The notes under the pieces: model-generated
Told to the model about the DNA's origin: nothing
The model's database searches: none
Seen by the model: the letters and a program-made list of their open reading frames with translations, nothing else
In this document: positions 58,201 to 64,000 of the stretch, one piece after another
Layout: the number at the start of each line of letters is the position of its first letter
Numbering within the stretch: position 1 is the stretch's first letter
Made by a program: the position numbers and the translations under genes
Source: an uncultured Oscillospiraceae bacterium
GTDB taxonomy: Bacteria; Bacillota; Clostridia; Oscillospirales; Ruminococcaceae
Assembly (NCBI GenBank): GCA_934481355.1
Contig: CAKSPH010000008.1
Span: 1-64,000 of the forward strand
Direction: 5' to 3'
DNA length: 64,000 nt

Positions 58201-60009
58201 ATCGTTTCCGATTTTCAGTCCGTTCCGGGTTATAGAGCCGGCGGTGGTCTCCGCTGAGATGTCAGACAGCTCCGCCAGACCGAACAGTTTTATATTTTTT
58301 GTCTCTGCCTTAGCGCTGCCGAAATCCAGTGTGCCGTCAGAATATTTAAGGTTTGCAAGAGTGAGCCGCAGCACGTCGGACCCCGCGGAAACGCTGCCAT
58401 CTGTTATGTTCAGGGCAGGGGAGCCCTCCGGAAATTCAAGCTTTCCTGAGAGTTTTTCAGCAGAAAGCTCCAGTCCGCCGAGATTTGCTTCAATGGAGAT
58501 ATTGTTTGCCTCGGCGGAAACGGCGATACTTTCTTCTTTAGTGAGTTTCACGGCGGCGTTCTCCGCTTTCAGGAATCCGATATCGAAATCCCTGGCGCCG
58601 AGAGATATTTCCTTGAAGCTGACTCCGTCCTTGTCCACAGCTATCTCGCTGCCGGAAAGCTCCACGCTGCTGAGAAAGTCAAGCCCCTTGAATATCAGCG
58701 CGGTGGATTCCAGCACTGCCTTATTCGGCTGGCTTCCGCTGAGCTGGAGCGCCGCTTTCGTCCTGCCCAGCTCCAGAAAATCCACGTTGTCGATGGTGGC
58801 ACCATTCGCGCTGAATTTCACGTTAAGACCGTTTTCCAGATCAACGGAGCGCTTCACTCCGGTAAAGGTAACGGGACCGAGCTTCATGGTGATGCCGGCG
58901 TCTTCGCTGTCCGGTTCATTTCCGTTGGCGTTTTCATCTTCCGGGGTTTCGGCGGGCTTGCCTATTTCAACTATCTCTTCGCCGTTTTCGCCGTCTACAA
59001 CTACGCCCGCGCAGAGCCTTCCGTTTTCATCGCTTGTGAGCACGGGGCTTCCGTCTTTCGGGTGTGTTTCGGGCGGGATTATGCCTCTGTCCGTGAGGCA
59101 TATTTCGCTGTTTATCTCGGTTGTCTGGCGGAGTTTGGTTATGCTGAGAAGATTCTTGTCGGAAATAATGGTTTTTCCGTCCGTGGAGGAGGGCGCGTTC
59201 ATCTTTACTGTGAAATCCTTCGTGGACAGAGTAATGCTGCCGTCCTTGAATATTATCTTCGGGGCTGCGTTACCGTCACGCATGAAAAACGCGCCGGTGC
59301 TGACGTCAACGCCGCTGCGCGCGTCGCTGAAATCCGCCGAAGCTATCGCGCCGAATTTATCCGTGCCGGCGGTGTAGTTGTGCAGCAGCGTCATGCTGCC
59401 GTCGTTCAGCTTCAGGTCACGGAATTCTCCGAGCAGCCTGAGCTGAACCCTTTCAGAGGTATACGCAGCCGTACTGTCGCCGAGAATGCGGTGCTTGAAG
59501 TTCGCGTCGGCGTTGATGAGCCGCACGCGGTCGAAGTAGGTTACGTTGGTTGAAGCGTTGACAGACTGTCCCTCTTCGGTGCGGGTCTGATTTATGGCGG
59601 CGCTGTCGTTGCTGAAGCTTTTCTCCGCACCTTCTGTATAGCGCGAGAAGGTAAGCCCGTCGCCGGCGTCTTCATAGGCGGAGTTTCCGCTTGCCTGGTA
59701 GCTCAGCTTTGCAATAAGGAAGTCCTCGTAGCTTTTGCCGGAGCGCTTCTTGTTCTTTCCTCTGCTCATTTCCCCGGATTTGTACTTGCTGTTGAAGCTG
59801 AAAAAGCTGAGTATGCGCTCAAAGAAGCCGGGTCTGTCGCGCTGAGGCACGCGCTCATCCAGATCAGCCTGCTGCTTGATGCGCTGGAGCTCCGCCAGGT
59901 TTTCGGAGTCGGTCAGCGCGTCCTGAGCTGCATCGCGGTGTTCTTCCCTGATATCGCTTTCGAGCTTGTCAGCCTGATTTTTCACTTGTTCTGCCGTTGT
60001 TCCAGCCAT
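52282..60009 (-). CDS. Giant eCIS-linked protein of 2,575 residues with tandem duplication
   Basis: The ATG at 60009 is seven bases from GGAGG. The N-terminal 130 residues are charged and coiled (EQVKNQADKLESDIREEHRD). Residues about 170-1850 are beta-strand repeats rich in short patterns such as SLKLSAGFSLLERKLGGLEF and GIDSENKQFTASEMYGG, arranged like stacked strands. Within them a 425-residue unit occurs twice in tandem and is nearly identical. The C-terminal 600 residues are helical coiled coil (ELMGEMDEETRKLREKAKAK). There is no signal peptide. It lies directly after the AAA+ ATPase gene; a payload, a cage or a very long structural protein are possible. I do not recognise the family. Confidence 0.8.
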   Translation of the reverse strand: MAGTTAEQVKNQADKLESDIREEHRDAAQDALTDSENLAELQRIKQQADLDERVPQRDRPGFFERILSFFSFNSKYKSGEMSRGKNKKRSGKSYEDFLIAKLSYQASGNSAYEDAGDGLTFSRYTEGAEKSFSNDSAAINQTRTEEGQSVNASTNVTYFDRVRLINADANFKHRILGDSTAAYTSERVQLRLLGEFRDLKLNDGSMTLLHNYTAGTDKFGAIASADFSDARSGVDVSTGAFFMRDGNAAPKIIFKDGSITLSTKDFTVKMNAPSSTDGKTIISDKNLLSITKLRQTTEINSEICLTDRGIIPPETHPKDGSPVLTSDENGRLCAGVVVDGENGEEIVEIGKPAETPEDENANGNEPDSEDAGITMKLGPVTFTGVKRSVDLENGLNVKFSANGATIDNVDFLELGRTKAALQLSGSQPNKAVLESTALIFKGLDFLSSVELSGSEIAVDKDGVSFKEISLGARDFDIGFLKAENAAVKLTKEESIAVSAEANNISIEANLGGLELSAEKLSGKLEFPEGSPALNITDGSVSAGSDVLRLTLANLKYSDGTLDFGSAKAETKNIKLFGLAELSDISAETTAGSITRNGLKIGNDMSLKLSAGFSLLERKLGGLEFELDNSGFRGTFEFEKNAELISTDPFSLSASGKLGFKHEHDSGKTTPQTNGFGAKAKLFGMMELSADDIGIDSENKQFTASEMYGGIDNILSVTGKDVKLGKDGAGFSELTAEYSGFELFGGLLSVDDGQFTAKSPEKFEGVISAGFSAGEVSASVSAALEFTREKNYLPAITGIDEFSLGIGDSRLEGAKLSGVQDSGEKALDFSAKKLSIGKNEKVCISGITGSASRDKFALSSADVIINDLFGTGTLTGKIINMTADSSGLYFDKISFGSQKISLGESLSAGSAEISMSKTKQDGFSVEANNISIEANLGGLELSAEKLSGKLEFPEGSPALNITGGSVSAGSDVLRLTLANLKYSDGTLDFGSAKAETKNIKLFGLAELSDISAETTAGSITRNGLKIGNDMSLKLSAGFSLLERKLGGLEFELDNSGFRGTFEFEKNAELISTDPFSLSASGKLGFKHEHDSGKTTPQTNGFGAKAKLFGMMELSADDIGIDSENKQFTASEMYGGIDNILSVTGKDVKLGKDGAGFSELTAEYSGFELFGGLLSVDDGQFTAKSPEKFEGVISAGFSAGEVSASVSAALEFTREKNYLPAITGIDEFSLGIGDSRLEGAKLSGVQDSGEKALDFSAKKLSIGKNEKVCISGITGSASRDKFALSSADVIINDLFGTGTLTGKIINMTADSSGLYFDKISFGSQKISLGESLSADSAEISMSKTKQDGFSVTAHAENIESQMNFTPFSLKTSKLSGDVTYKNGTVSVGTSGDITLGLAELLSLTLTDLEYGDKVLSFSSIKAELLKEELFGGAVKFSGLTASAEKVGFSADGISTEDGSGITITADNISLLKASFGDLSAEVTPEGFTAEADAALGSTEHTIIPNVAAAVMGKLSLNYSRDDKLNVGMNNISAFISVFDNRLSAENITAAGDSLNIETISGEFPLPGFGKDTSVSMTGKNISIGKGFRMDSLEAETNGALTFFNDMLSISGIKFEAANNFSSFTVKGSVGISAGGVSASAGGTVSVRKVNDEWSTKLKSLNDIALKVKRIGSITASSIAQDEENEKQLNITGITVRAYDPEGENATFLESIAGKNQIGVKLGLMKYYDGELHPDMSTLDFESKQIKVNIADKIGGTLDFGERSLAIEYSITLPKDYDEKETASFPELISASVYAPILPGVFVKGSAFAGAGMSSRMSLKAMFGSLSENSADSPDGVRDKGGTTTFDLTGTAALSAKAGGGVKAALVLGIPGLAQVEAGIRGTIEGSVNNSALTGNIGINYDKGQKKFSIAKDGRTGASVKFNAGLKAKLSAFVGGKLFAVIGKDLLSFNICQINLADVDFSGSAKYTPDGWKFSTEGLKMSSDLADLFKNRGITVDTTKKNLRMGELNSLLGDIQENCAPLLGGRLGTEEAMESAAKYQAEIFPALEELRSLADSSFEALAKADRQYYTEKNHSWEDADARELSAEDADATIAELQGGSTNLRALAKEILDDRIKFRNRESTIMPDKDTGIVDTAAIRDHLNGRPGFRSPAAILAALSKDNYFNTSDKNAWIEDKMKRYINVRVAINSVYRNPVEKGAGTAALTTYNITLDSLKNTTQSQKNGITSSMQEYKQTISETISDYNSLDKLNRELMELMGEMDEETRKLREKAKAKEPGSSKKLEELAAKKETLTKDISDLRATISKTSGLKRQNAIDTIYGLNESLKSSRSQLSEARDIYAHKDAKKGGSLLDISEFVNDDTSPYTDQRYNISRLKPFLGAKYVVGEQQEFVSKNEFRRAAWTALLHNADENENDLALFVKSVIKFKAGEVHGTVSNQMLKTMYSNQAYAKVTNTEISDESHNVDLAKLRAANKEQVEQMREEAGKQEDKMSAIEKLVYESNDSYIRAERLYLRLMDIQPGNFENELSTTDDNAAAYVRQAAGYSNAINTLKDNIELTMAGGPLSREHINQLKSSANQA
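55963..58512. repeat. Tandem duplication of 1,275 bp inside the giant gene
   Basis: Bases 55963-57237 and 57238-58512 are nearly identical, with only a handful of substitutions (for example in the SADSAEIS/SAGSAEIS codon). The length is a multiple of three, so the frame is kept. The duplicated protein unit is 425 residues, about 500-924 and 925-1349. Confidence 0.9.
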
Positions 60010-60032
60010 TGCCATGCCTCCTTTTCAGCCTG

Positions 60033-62087
60033 TCAGAAGTAAACCGAGTATTTCCCGAAATCGTCCTTTAGCAGCACCTTTCCCTGCTTTGAGAGCTGCT
60101 GTTTCACCGCCCTGAGTATATGCGCCATGTTCACGGCGGAATCCTCCTCCGCGGCAAGGAACGCGGCGGACATCACAGCGTTCTTTATCGCGGCTCCGGA
60201 AATCTCGAACTGCTCCGCGAGATAATCGAAGTCTATGCCGGGGTCGCGCGGCATTTCGGCCGGGAACATACTGTGCCACAGCGAAAGTCTCTGCGCGGCG
60301 TCCGGCAGCGGGAAGTTCACAACGCAGCTTATGCGGCGTATAAACGCCTCGTCTATGTTCTGTATGAGGTTGGTCGCCATCAGCACTATCCCGTCGAAGC
60401 TCTCCAGCCTTTGCAGCAGGAACGATGTCTCAACGTTCGCGTATTTGTCGTGGCTGTCCTTTATTTCGCTGCGCTTTCCGAAAAGCGCGTCAGTTTCATC
60501 AAAGAAGAGTATCGCGCCGCATTTTTCCGCAGCATCGAAAATCTCGCCGAGGCTCTTTTCCGTTTCGCCGATGTACTTTGACATAACCTGCGAGATATCC
60601 ACCCGGTATGCGGGGAGCCCCAGCTCCCGTGCAACGATGGTCGCCGCCATGGTCTTACCTGTTCCTGGGGGGCCGGCGAACAGCATCGTAAGTCCCTTTC
60701 CGTAGGCAAGGCGGCTCTCGAAGTTCCACCTGTCGAATACGATGTGGCGGTACTTTATCCGGGCGCACGCCTCGCGTATCTGCTGCTTTTCCTCCTCAGG
60801 GAGTATCAGGTCGTCCAGCGTGAACCGGCTGGATATCAGCGAAGCCTTTCCGCCGAAAGCGTTTTCAGCGGTGCGTGAGCACACCTCGTCAAGGAGCTCC
60901 TCTGTGGGCTCCGTCATATCCCGGGCGGACATTTCCTCCCTGAGCCGCTTTGCGCTTCCGGCTATCCGTGCGGGCTCGAAGCGGAACTTGTTGGCGGCGG
61001 TCTGCGCCAGCTCCCCGCCGCATACCCCGGTTTCCAGCCACAGCCTGCGGCGGATGTCCCGGGGCAGCTCCTCAAGCTTAACGCATAGCTGCGGCTGTTC
61101 CGTTTCAGGAATATCGGCGGGGCTTTCTGCGCACAGGAATACCGTTTTAGCCGCCCGGAACAGCACCTTTATCAGCTCCTTCAGAATCCTGCTGTCGGAG
61201 TCACCGGTGATACCGGTCACGCAGACAAGGCACTGCTTCATCAGCAGTTCGCACACTATGTCAAGCTCAGCGGAGCCCCGGTCGCTGGCGGCGAACTCAC
61301 GGATATCCACGAACAGCACCGCCCTGCGGAGCTTCGCGCCAAGCTGCTGAACAAGGAATTTCCTGCCGCTGCCATTCTCGCCGCACACGCATATAATGCG
61401 CTCTCCGGGGAGCGTTACTGCGTGCTCCATCAGCGAGAGCTGCTGTTCGTAGCAGACCATTCCCGTTTCGGCGGGGTAGACCGTCCGCATAAGGCTGGTT
61501 TCCGGGAATCCCCCGCAGGATAGCAGCCGCCGGAAATACGGTCTGAATGCGAGCGGCGTGCGCAGTGGATTTCCCTCGAACGGCTGGAATACATATTTCA
61601 GGAGCTTTGCGGAAAGCGCGCCCACGCGGGAGGTATCCCCGCGGGCGAAAAGCTCCAGCGCCAGTCCGAGCGTAGGCGCGGTGGAGCGCACATTGTCGCA
61701 GATATAGCCGAAACTCCGTTCGTATTCCGGATTCACCAGCGGGAGCGCCGCAAGCGCGATGGTGAATCTCTCCAGCATACCGAAACCGAACGCCCTGCAA
61801 ACTCTGTCCAACGGCAGGGATACGCCGTTTTTCTCCGAGTCTGCGGAGCTTTCGGAGATTTCAGCCCATATTTCCGCAGCGCGCTGCTCACCCTGCTCCG
61901 AGAGGGAAAACGCGCGTGGCGAAAAGACGTTTTCCGCCTCCTCAAGGGAGATGACGAGCCCCTTGTATTTTTCGAACGGAGTGTCGGTAACGGACTTTGC
62001 CCTTACCACCGTGTCCATATATTCGCTGAGGTATACGCACAGCAGCCTTTCATAGTCCCGGAGCTGTCCGGAGGAATCGGAATACAT
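60033..62087 (-). CDS. AAA+ ATPase of the contractile injection system
   Basis: The 684-residue protein has a C-terminal AAA+ domain with Walker A FAGPPGTGKTMAATIVAREL near 465, Walker B AILFFDETDALFGKRSE, sensor 1 VLMATNLIQNIDEAFIRRI with the arginine finger, and a C-terminal lid. The N-terminal half contains a second, degenerate P-loop (ICVCGENGSGRKFLVQQLG near 230). This double organisation is that of the Afp15/Pvc15 ATPase found in nearly all eCIS loci, thought to help load or disassemble the particle. It lies between the DUF4280 and giant genes in one transcription unit. Confidence 0.9.
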   Translation of the reverse strand: MYSDSSGQLRDYERLLCVYLSEYMDTVVRAKSVTDTPFEKYKGLVISLEEAENVFSPRAFSLSEQGEQRAAEIWAEISESSADSEKNGVSLPLDRVCRAFGFGMLERFTIALAALPLVNPEYERSFGYICDNVRSTAPTLGLALELFARGDTSRVGALSAKLLKYVFQPFEGNPLRTPLAFRPYFRRLLSCGGFPETSLMRTVYPAETGMVCYEQQLSLMEHAVTLPGERIICVCGENGSGRKFLVQQLGAKLRRAVLFVDIREFAASDRGSAELDIVCELLMKQCLVCVTGITGDSDSRILKELIKVLFRAAKTVFLCAESPADIPETEQPQLCVKLEELPRDIRRRLWLETGVCGGELAQTAANKFRFEPARIAGSAKRLREEMSARDMTEPTEELLDEVCSRTAENAFGGKASLISSRFTLDDLILPEEEKQQIREACARIKYRHIVFDRWNFESRLAYGKGLTMLFAGPPGTGKTMAATIVARELGLPAYRVDISQVMSKYIGETEKSLGEIFDAAEKCGAILFFDETDALFGKRSEIKDSHDKYANVETSFLLQRLESFDGIVLMATNLIQNIDEAFIRRISCVVNFPLPDAAQRLSLWHSMFPAEMPRDPGIDFDYLAEQFEISGAAIKNAVMSAAFLAAEEDSAVNMAHILRAVKQQLSKQGKVLLKDDFGKYSVYF

Positions 62088-62104
62088 CTTTCACACCACG
62101 CTTT

Positions 62105-62494
62105 TCATGGAATAGTTATCGTTGTCTGTCCGGGGAATGTCACCGAGATGACCCCTCCCCACAGGCACATCAGCTTTGAGGAATTGCTGAGCGCCGGCTT
62201 GCCGCCGACAAGCACGGTCGGGCAGCCGGGAACCCACGGAGCCGCCACATTCGGCATACACGGCTGCGGAGTGAGCACACCCAGCGCTGCCGCCGTTGCC
62301 GCCGCCACCTGCGGATTTGCAAGGCTGGTGCACATTCCGAAGGGCATGATGTTGGTCGTGGGTTTGTTGTCCATTATCGTGGCGCAGGGCTTGCTGCACC
62401 CGAAAGCCTTGTTCTCCGGGAGCACCCCGAGCTGTGACGGAGCCAGTCCGAACGAGCAGGCGCACATCGCGCCCTGTACTACGAGAAGTGCCAT
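62105..62494 (-). CDS. DUF4280 PAAR-like spike tip protein
   Basis: The 129-residue protein starts MALLVVQGAMCACSFGLAPS behind AGGAG. The pattern of cysteines, NIMPFGMCTSLANP, WVPGCPTVLVGGKPALSNSS and CMPN is that of the DUF4280/PAAR-like family, whose members cap the spike of eCIS and type VI devices and sharpen it for membrane piercing. Its start overlaps the end of the upstream gene by 16 bases, so translation is coupled. It is a key marker that this operon encodes an injection system. Confidence 0.9.
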   Translation of the reverse strand: MALLVVQGAMCACSFGLAPSQLGVLPENKAFGCSKPCATIMDNKPTTNIMPFGMCTSLANPQVAAATAAALGVLTPQPCMPNVAAPWVPGCPTVLVGGKPALSNSSKLMCLWGGVISVTFPGQTTITIP

Positions 62495-62979
62495 TGTTGC
62501 TCCTGTTCTGCAAATACCGTGAGGGTCATTCCCCGGGGGACTGCCTTCTTCAGAGGCTGCTCCAGCTTCATCACCGAGGCTGCGCGGTCGTAGTGCTGTA
62601 TCTTCACCCTGCCGAAGCCGTAGTCCAGCGTGCAGCCGTCAAGCACCTGCGGCGCTGTCCCGGCGGGAGCCGCGATGAGTTCATCAGCCCCGGTTTCAGC
62701 GGTTATCGCGGTGATGAAGGCGAGCCGTACCGGAGCCGCGCCGTTCTGCCGGAGGTACACGTTCCCACTTCCGGAATCCCCCGCTTTTACCACAGCCGTG
62801 GAGTACCCCGGGCAGGAAACCGTTATTTCAGCGCCCGGCGGCAGGGGAGAGAGGAACACATAGAATCCTCCGTCCCGGTGGGAGGCGGTCAGCCCGCCGC
62901 AGGTGGCGTGCGCCTTTTCAAGCGGCGCGAAGCTCTGCGCTCCGGCGGCCCTGAGGACGTAATATGCATGGAATCTCAT
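62479..62979 (-). CDS. Small eCIS operon protein of 166 residues
   Basis: The start overlaps the DUF4255 gene by four bases, behind GGAGGGGG. GGFYVFLSPLPPGAEITVSC, PGYSTAVVKAG and SGNVYLRQN suggest a carboxypeptidase-regulatory or Ig-like beta-sandwich in the first hundred residues; the second part has VKIQHYDRAASVMKLEQPLK. I do not recognise a named family. Position between DUF4255 and the PAAR-like tip suggests a particle component such as a spike or baseplate accessory protein. Confidence 0.65.
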   Translation of the reverse strand: MRFHAYYVLRAAGAQSFAPLEKAHATCGGLTASHRDGGFYVFLSPLPPGAEITVSCPGYSTAVVKAGDSGSGNVYLRQNGAAPVRLAFITAITAETGADELIAAPAGTAPQVLDGCTLDYGFGRVKIQHYDRAASVMKLEQPLKKAVPRGMTLTVFAEQEQQWHFS

Positions 62980-63557
62980 CTTCGGGTCCCCCTCTGCCGG
63001 AGCGTGATATCAGCGGTTGTGACGCGCCTTACCTCGCGTATCTTCTCAGAGTCGATGAACACCGCCGACGCCTTGTAGAACAGCGCAGGCTTCGGGGATA
63101 CGCTGTACGCCGCCCATATCTTCAGCTTGTCCTCGTAGGCGATGTTTTCGAGATTTATGTTCAGCGCCTGCCCGGCTTCCGCAAGGGATCCGTACAGTCT
63201 GTCGGAAATTACGCGATTGTCTGAGAGCGTCTGGAACACCCTGCCGAGTATCCTCTGCTCGTCCTGCGCCCTCACCGAGATATCCGATTTCAGCGCCGTG
63301 AATATCATGTAGTGCAGGTTCACCGCGGACGGAGCCGCACGGACGTGCGTTTCATCAACGACTATCTCTCCCCTGTTCACGGAGGTACCCGCGTCCTCTG
63401 AGATATCGTAGAGGCACACGCCCAGACGGAAATTTCCCGGCTCGTCAGGGCTGCACATTCCTATGAACTCCGGTTTTTCCACCGGGGGAACGCAGTTCCG
63501 GCGCAGGAATTCCACTATCGTCCTGCCGGAATCTGAAATTGCCGTATAGCCTGCCAT
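62976..63557 (-). CDS. DUF4255 (Pvc16/Afp16-like) tail terminator protein
   Basis: The 193-residue protein follows AGGAGGAGCA. YTAISDSGRTIVEFLRRNC at the start, FRLGVCLYDISEDAG, NLHYMIFTALKSDISVRAQD-like and EDKLKIWAAYSVSPKPALFY are the DUF4255 pattern (NLHYMIF and KIWAAY are the core). In eCIS particles this protein caps the sheath and tube. It is the clearest evidence that the operon, which continues to the right of the window, encodes a contractile particle. Confidence 0.93.
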   Translation of the reverse strand: MAGYTAISDSGRTIVEFLRRNCVPPVEKPEFIGMCSPDEPGNFRLGVCLYDISEDAGTSVNRGEIVVDETHVRAAPSAVNLHYMIFTALKSDISVRAQDEQRILGRVFQTLSDNRVISDRLYGSLAEAGQALNINLENIAYEDKLKIWAAYSVSPKPALFYKASAVFIDSEKIREVRRVTTADITLRQRGTRR

Positions 63558-63565
63558 TGCTCCTC

Positions 63566-64000
63566 CTATCTCATAAACAGGGTGCCGTTTTCCGTTGTCT
63601 CCGTCAGCCCGAATCCCGCAGCGAAAAGCCCGCTCGGGATATACAGCGAATCCCCCGCCTGCATGGGGAGCTCCGCCAGAGCGAACAGTTTGTCGCCGAT
63701 ATACGCGGCGGTGTCGTCCGTCCGGAATTCTATCAGCACGTTGTCGTTCTTGATGACGTACACGCCGTTTGCCGTGATGAACTGTGAATCCGTAAGCTCC
63801 GCGAGTTTCACGGCGTTAACGAACACCGTCCCGTCAAGCTCGATCGTGAGCGTATCCGAATAGATATCGTACTTCGGGATAACCAGCTTGTATTGATACA
63901 GCTCGTCAAACGCGGAGGTCCCGCCCGGGACGCTTCCGGAGCCGCCGGAGCCGTCAGAACCCCCGGAGCCGCTGTCCGGCTTCATGTTTCCGGACTGAGC
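63566..64000 (-). CDS. Protein with copper-amine-oxidase-N-like repeats, 5' end beyond the window
   Basis: The frame stays open to base 64000, so the ATG at 63985 is probably internal. A glycine/serine-rich stretch (KPDSGSGGSDGSGGSGS) is followed by about 100 residues with VFVNAVKLAELTDSQFITAN, IEFRTDDTAAYIGDKLFALA and PMQAGDSLYIPSGLFAAGF. These resemble the short beta-rich copper amine oxidase N-terminal-like domain used for cell-wall attachment in Firmicutes. It is eight bases upstream of the DUF4255 gene and belongs to the eCIS operon; it could anchor the particle or be part of a baseplate protein. Confidence 0.6.
   Translation of the reverse strand, partial: AQSGNMKPDSGSGGSDGSGGSGSVPGGTSAFDELYQYKLVIPKYDIYSDTLTIELDGTVFVNAVKLAELTDSQFITANGVYVIKNDNVLIEFRTDDTAAYIGDKLFALAELPMQAGDSLYIPSGLFAAGFGLTETTENGTLFMR

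Noticed and set aside
57809-59377. Plus-strand frame of 522 codons and its twin at 56534
   Set aside because: Antisense images of the duplicated unit in the giant eCIS-linked gene.

Overview
The window looks like a chromosomal stretch of a Firmicute of the Ruminococcus type. The main evidence is a secreted 2,405-residue protein with a duplicated type I dockerin repeat (a cellulosome anchor), together with Gram-positive ribosome binding sites, sigma-A promoters and intrinsic terminators. All assignments come from reading the sequence; no database search was run.

Layout. (1) 1-9.5 kb is a graveyard of Rhs polymorphic-toxin cassettes. Three toxin C-terminal modules (Hint plus GHH nuclease, NUC-type endonuclease, truncated Hint plus an HH-type nuclease) each follow a piece of the same YD-repeat core and sit beside candidate immunity genes (SUKH, double-CXXCG and unknown types). 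(2) 9.6-11.8 kb holds an ABC ATPase, an amidase-like protein and the 5' part of a LysM-GH18 gene. (3) About 11.84-48.69 kb is an integrated element of about 36.9 kb. The GH18 gene is cut at a TATAC pentamer and resumes in frame at 48.69 kb. The element carries the dockerin protein, a decayed and an intact large serine recombinase, a type III-D CRISPR-Cas system, a CARF/sigma operon, an amidoligase/glutamine-amidotransferase pair, a resolvase, a Rep/NicK-like protein and an AbrB/HipA-like pair. (4) 48.7-64 kb holds the rest of the GH18 gene, a chemoreceptor, and the 3' part of a contractile-injection-system (eCIS) operon on the minus strand: DUF4255, DUF4280/PAAR-like, an AAA+ ATPase, a 2,575-residue protein and a membrane protein.

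The most interesting part is 20.1-35.5 kb. The four CRISPR arrays, cas10 and the CARF operon use one promoter class, TTGACA-N17-TAAAAT with an extended TGTG -10. A second, unusual motif, AACTTAAAA-N14-GGTATANATAGTGAAAGG with invariant spacing, occurs six times, plus one diverged copy. It lies only after array terminators and before runs of tiny ORFs (9-37 codons, several forming families of single-helix hydrophobic peptides), before a GIY-YIG protein, before the CARF/sigma operon, and in diverged form before a putative ring-nuclease-like gene. The same operon encodes a CARF-HEPN protein, a CARF-only protein and, overlapping it, a sigma-70-like factor. The hypothesis is that target recognition by the Cas10 complex makes cyclic oligoadenylate, the CARF proteins respond, and the sigma factor switches on a regulon of membrane peptides. 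This differs in content from the known CalpL/CalpT/CalpS pathway because no Lon protease is seen. The regulon, its sigma factor and the peptides' toxicity are inference; the motif spacing, operon overlap and peptide families are visible in the sequence.
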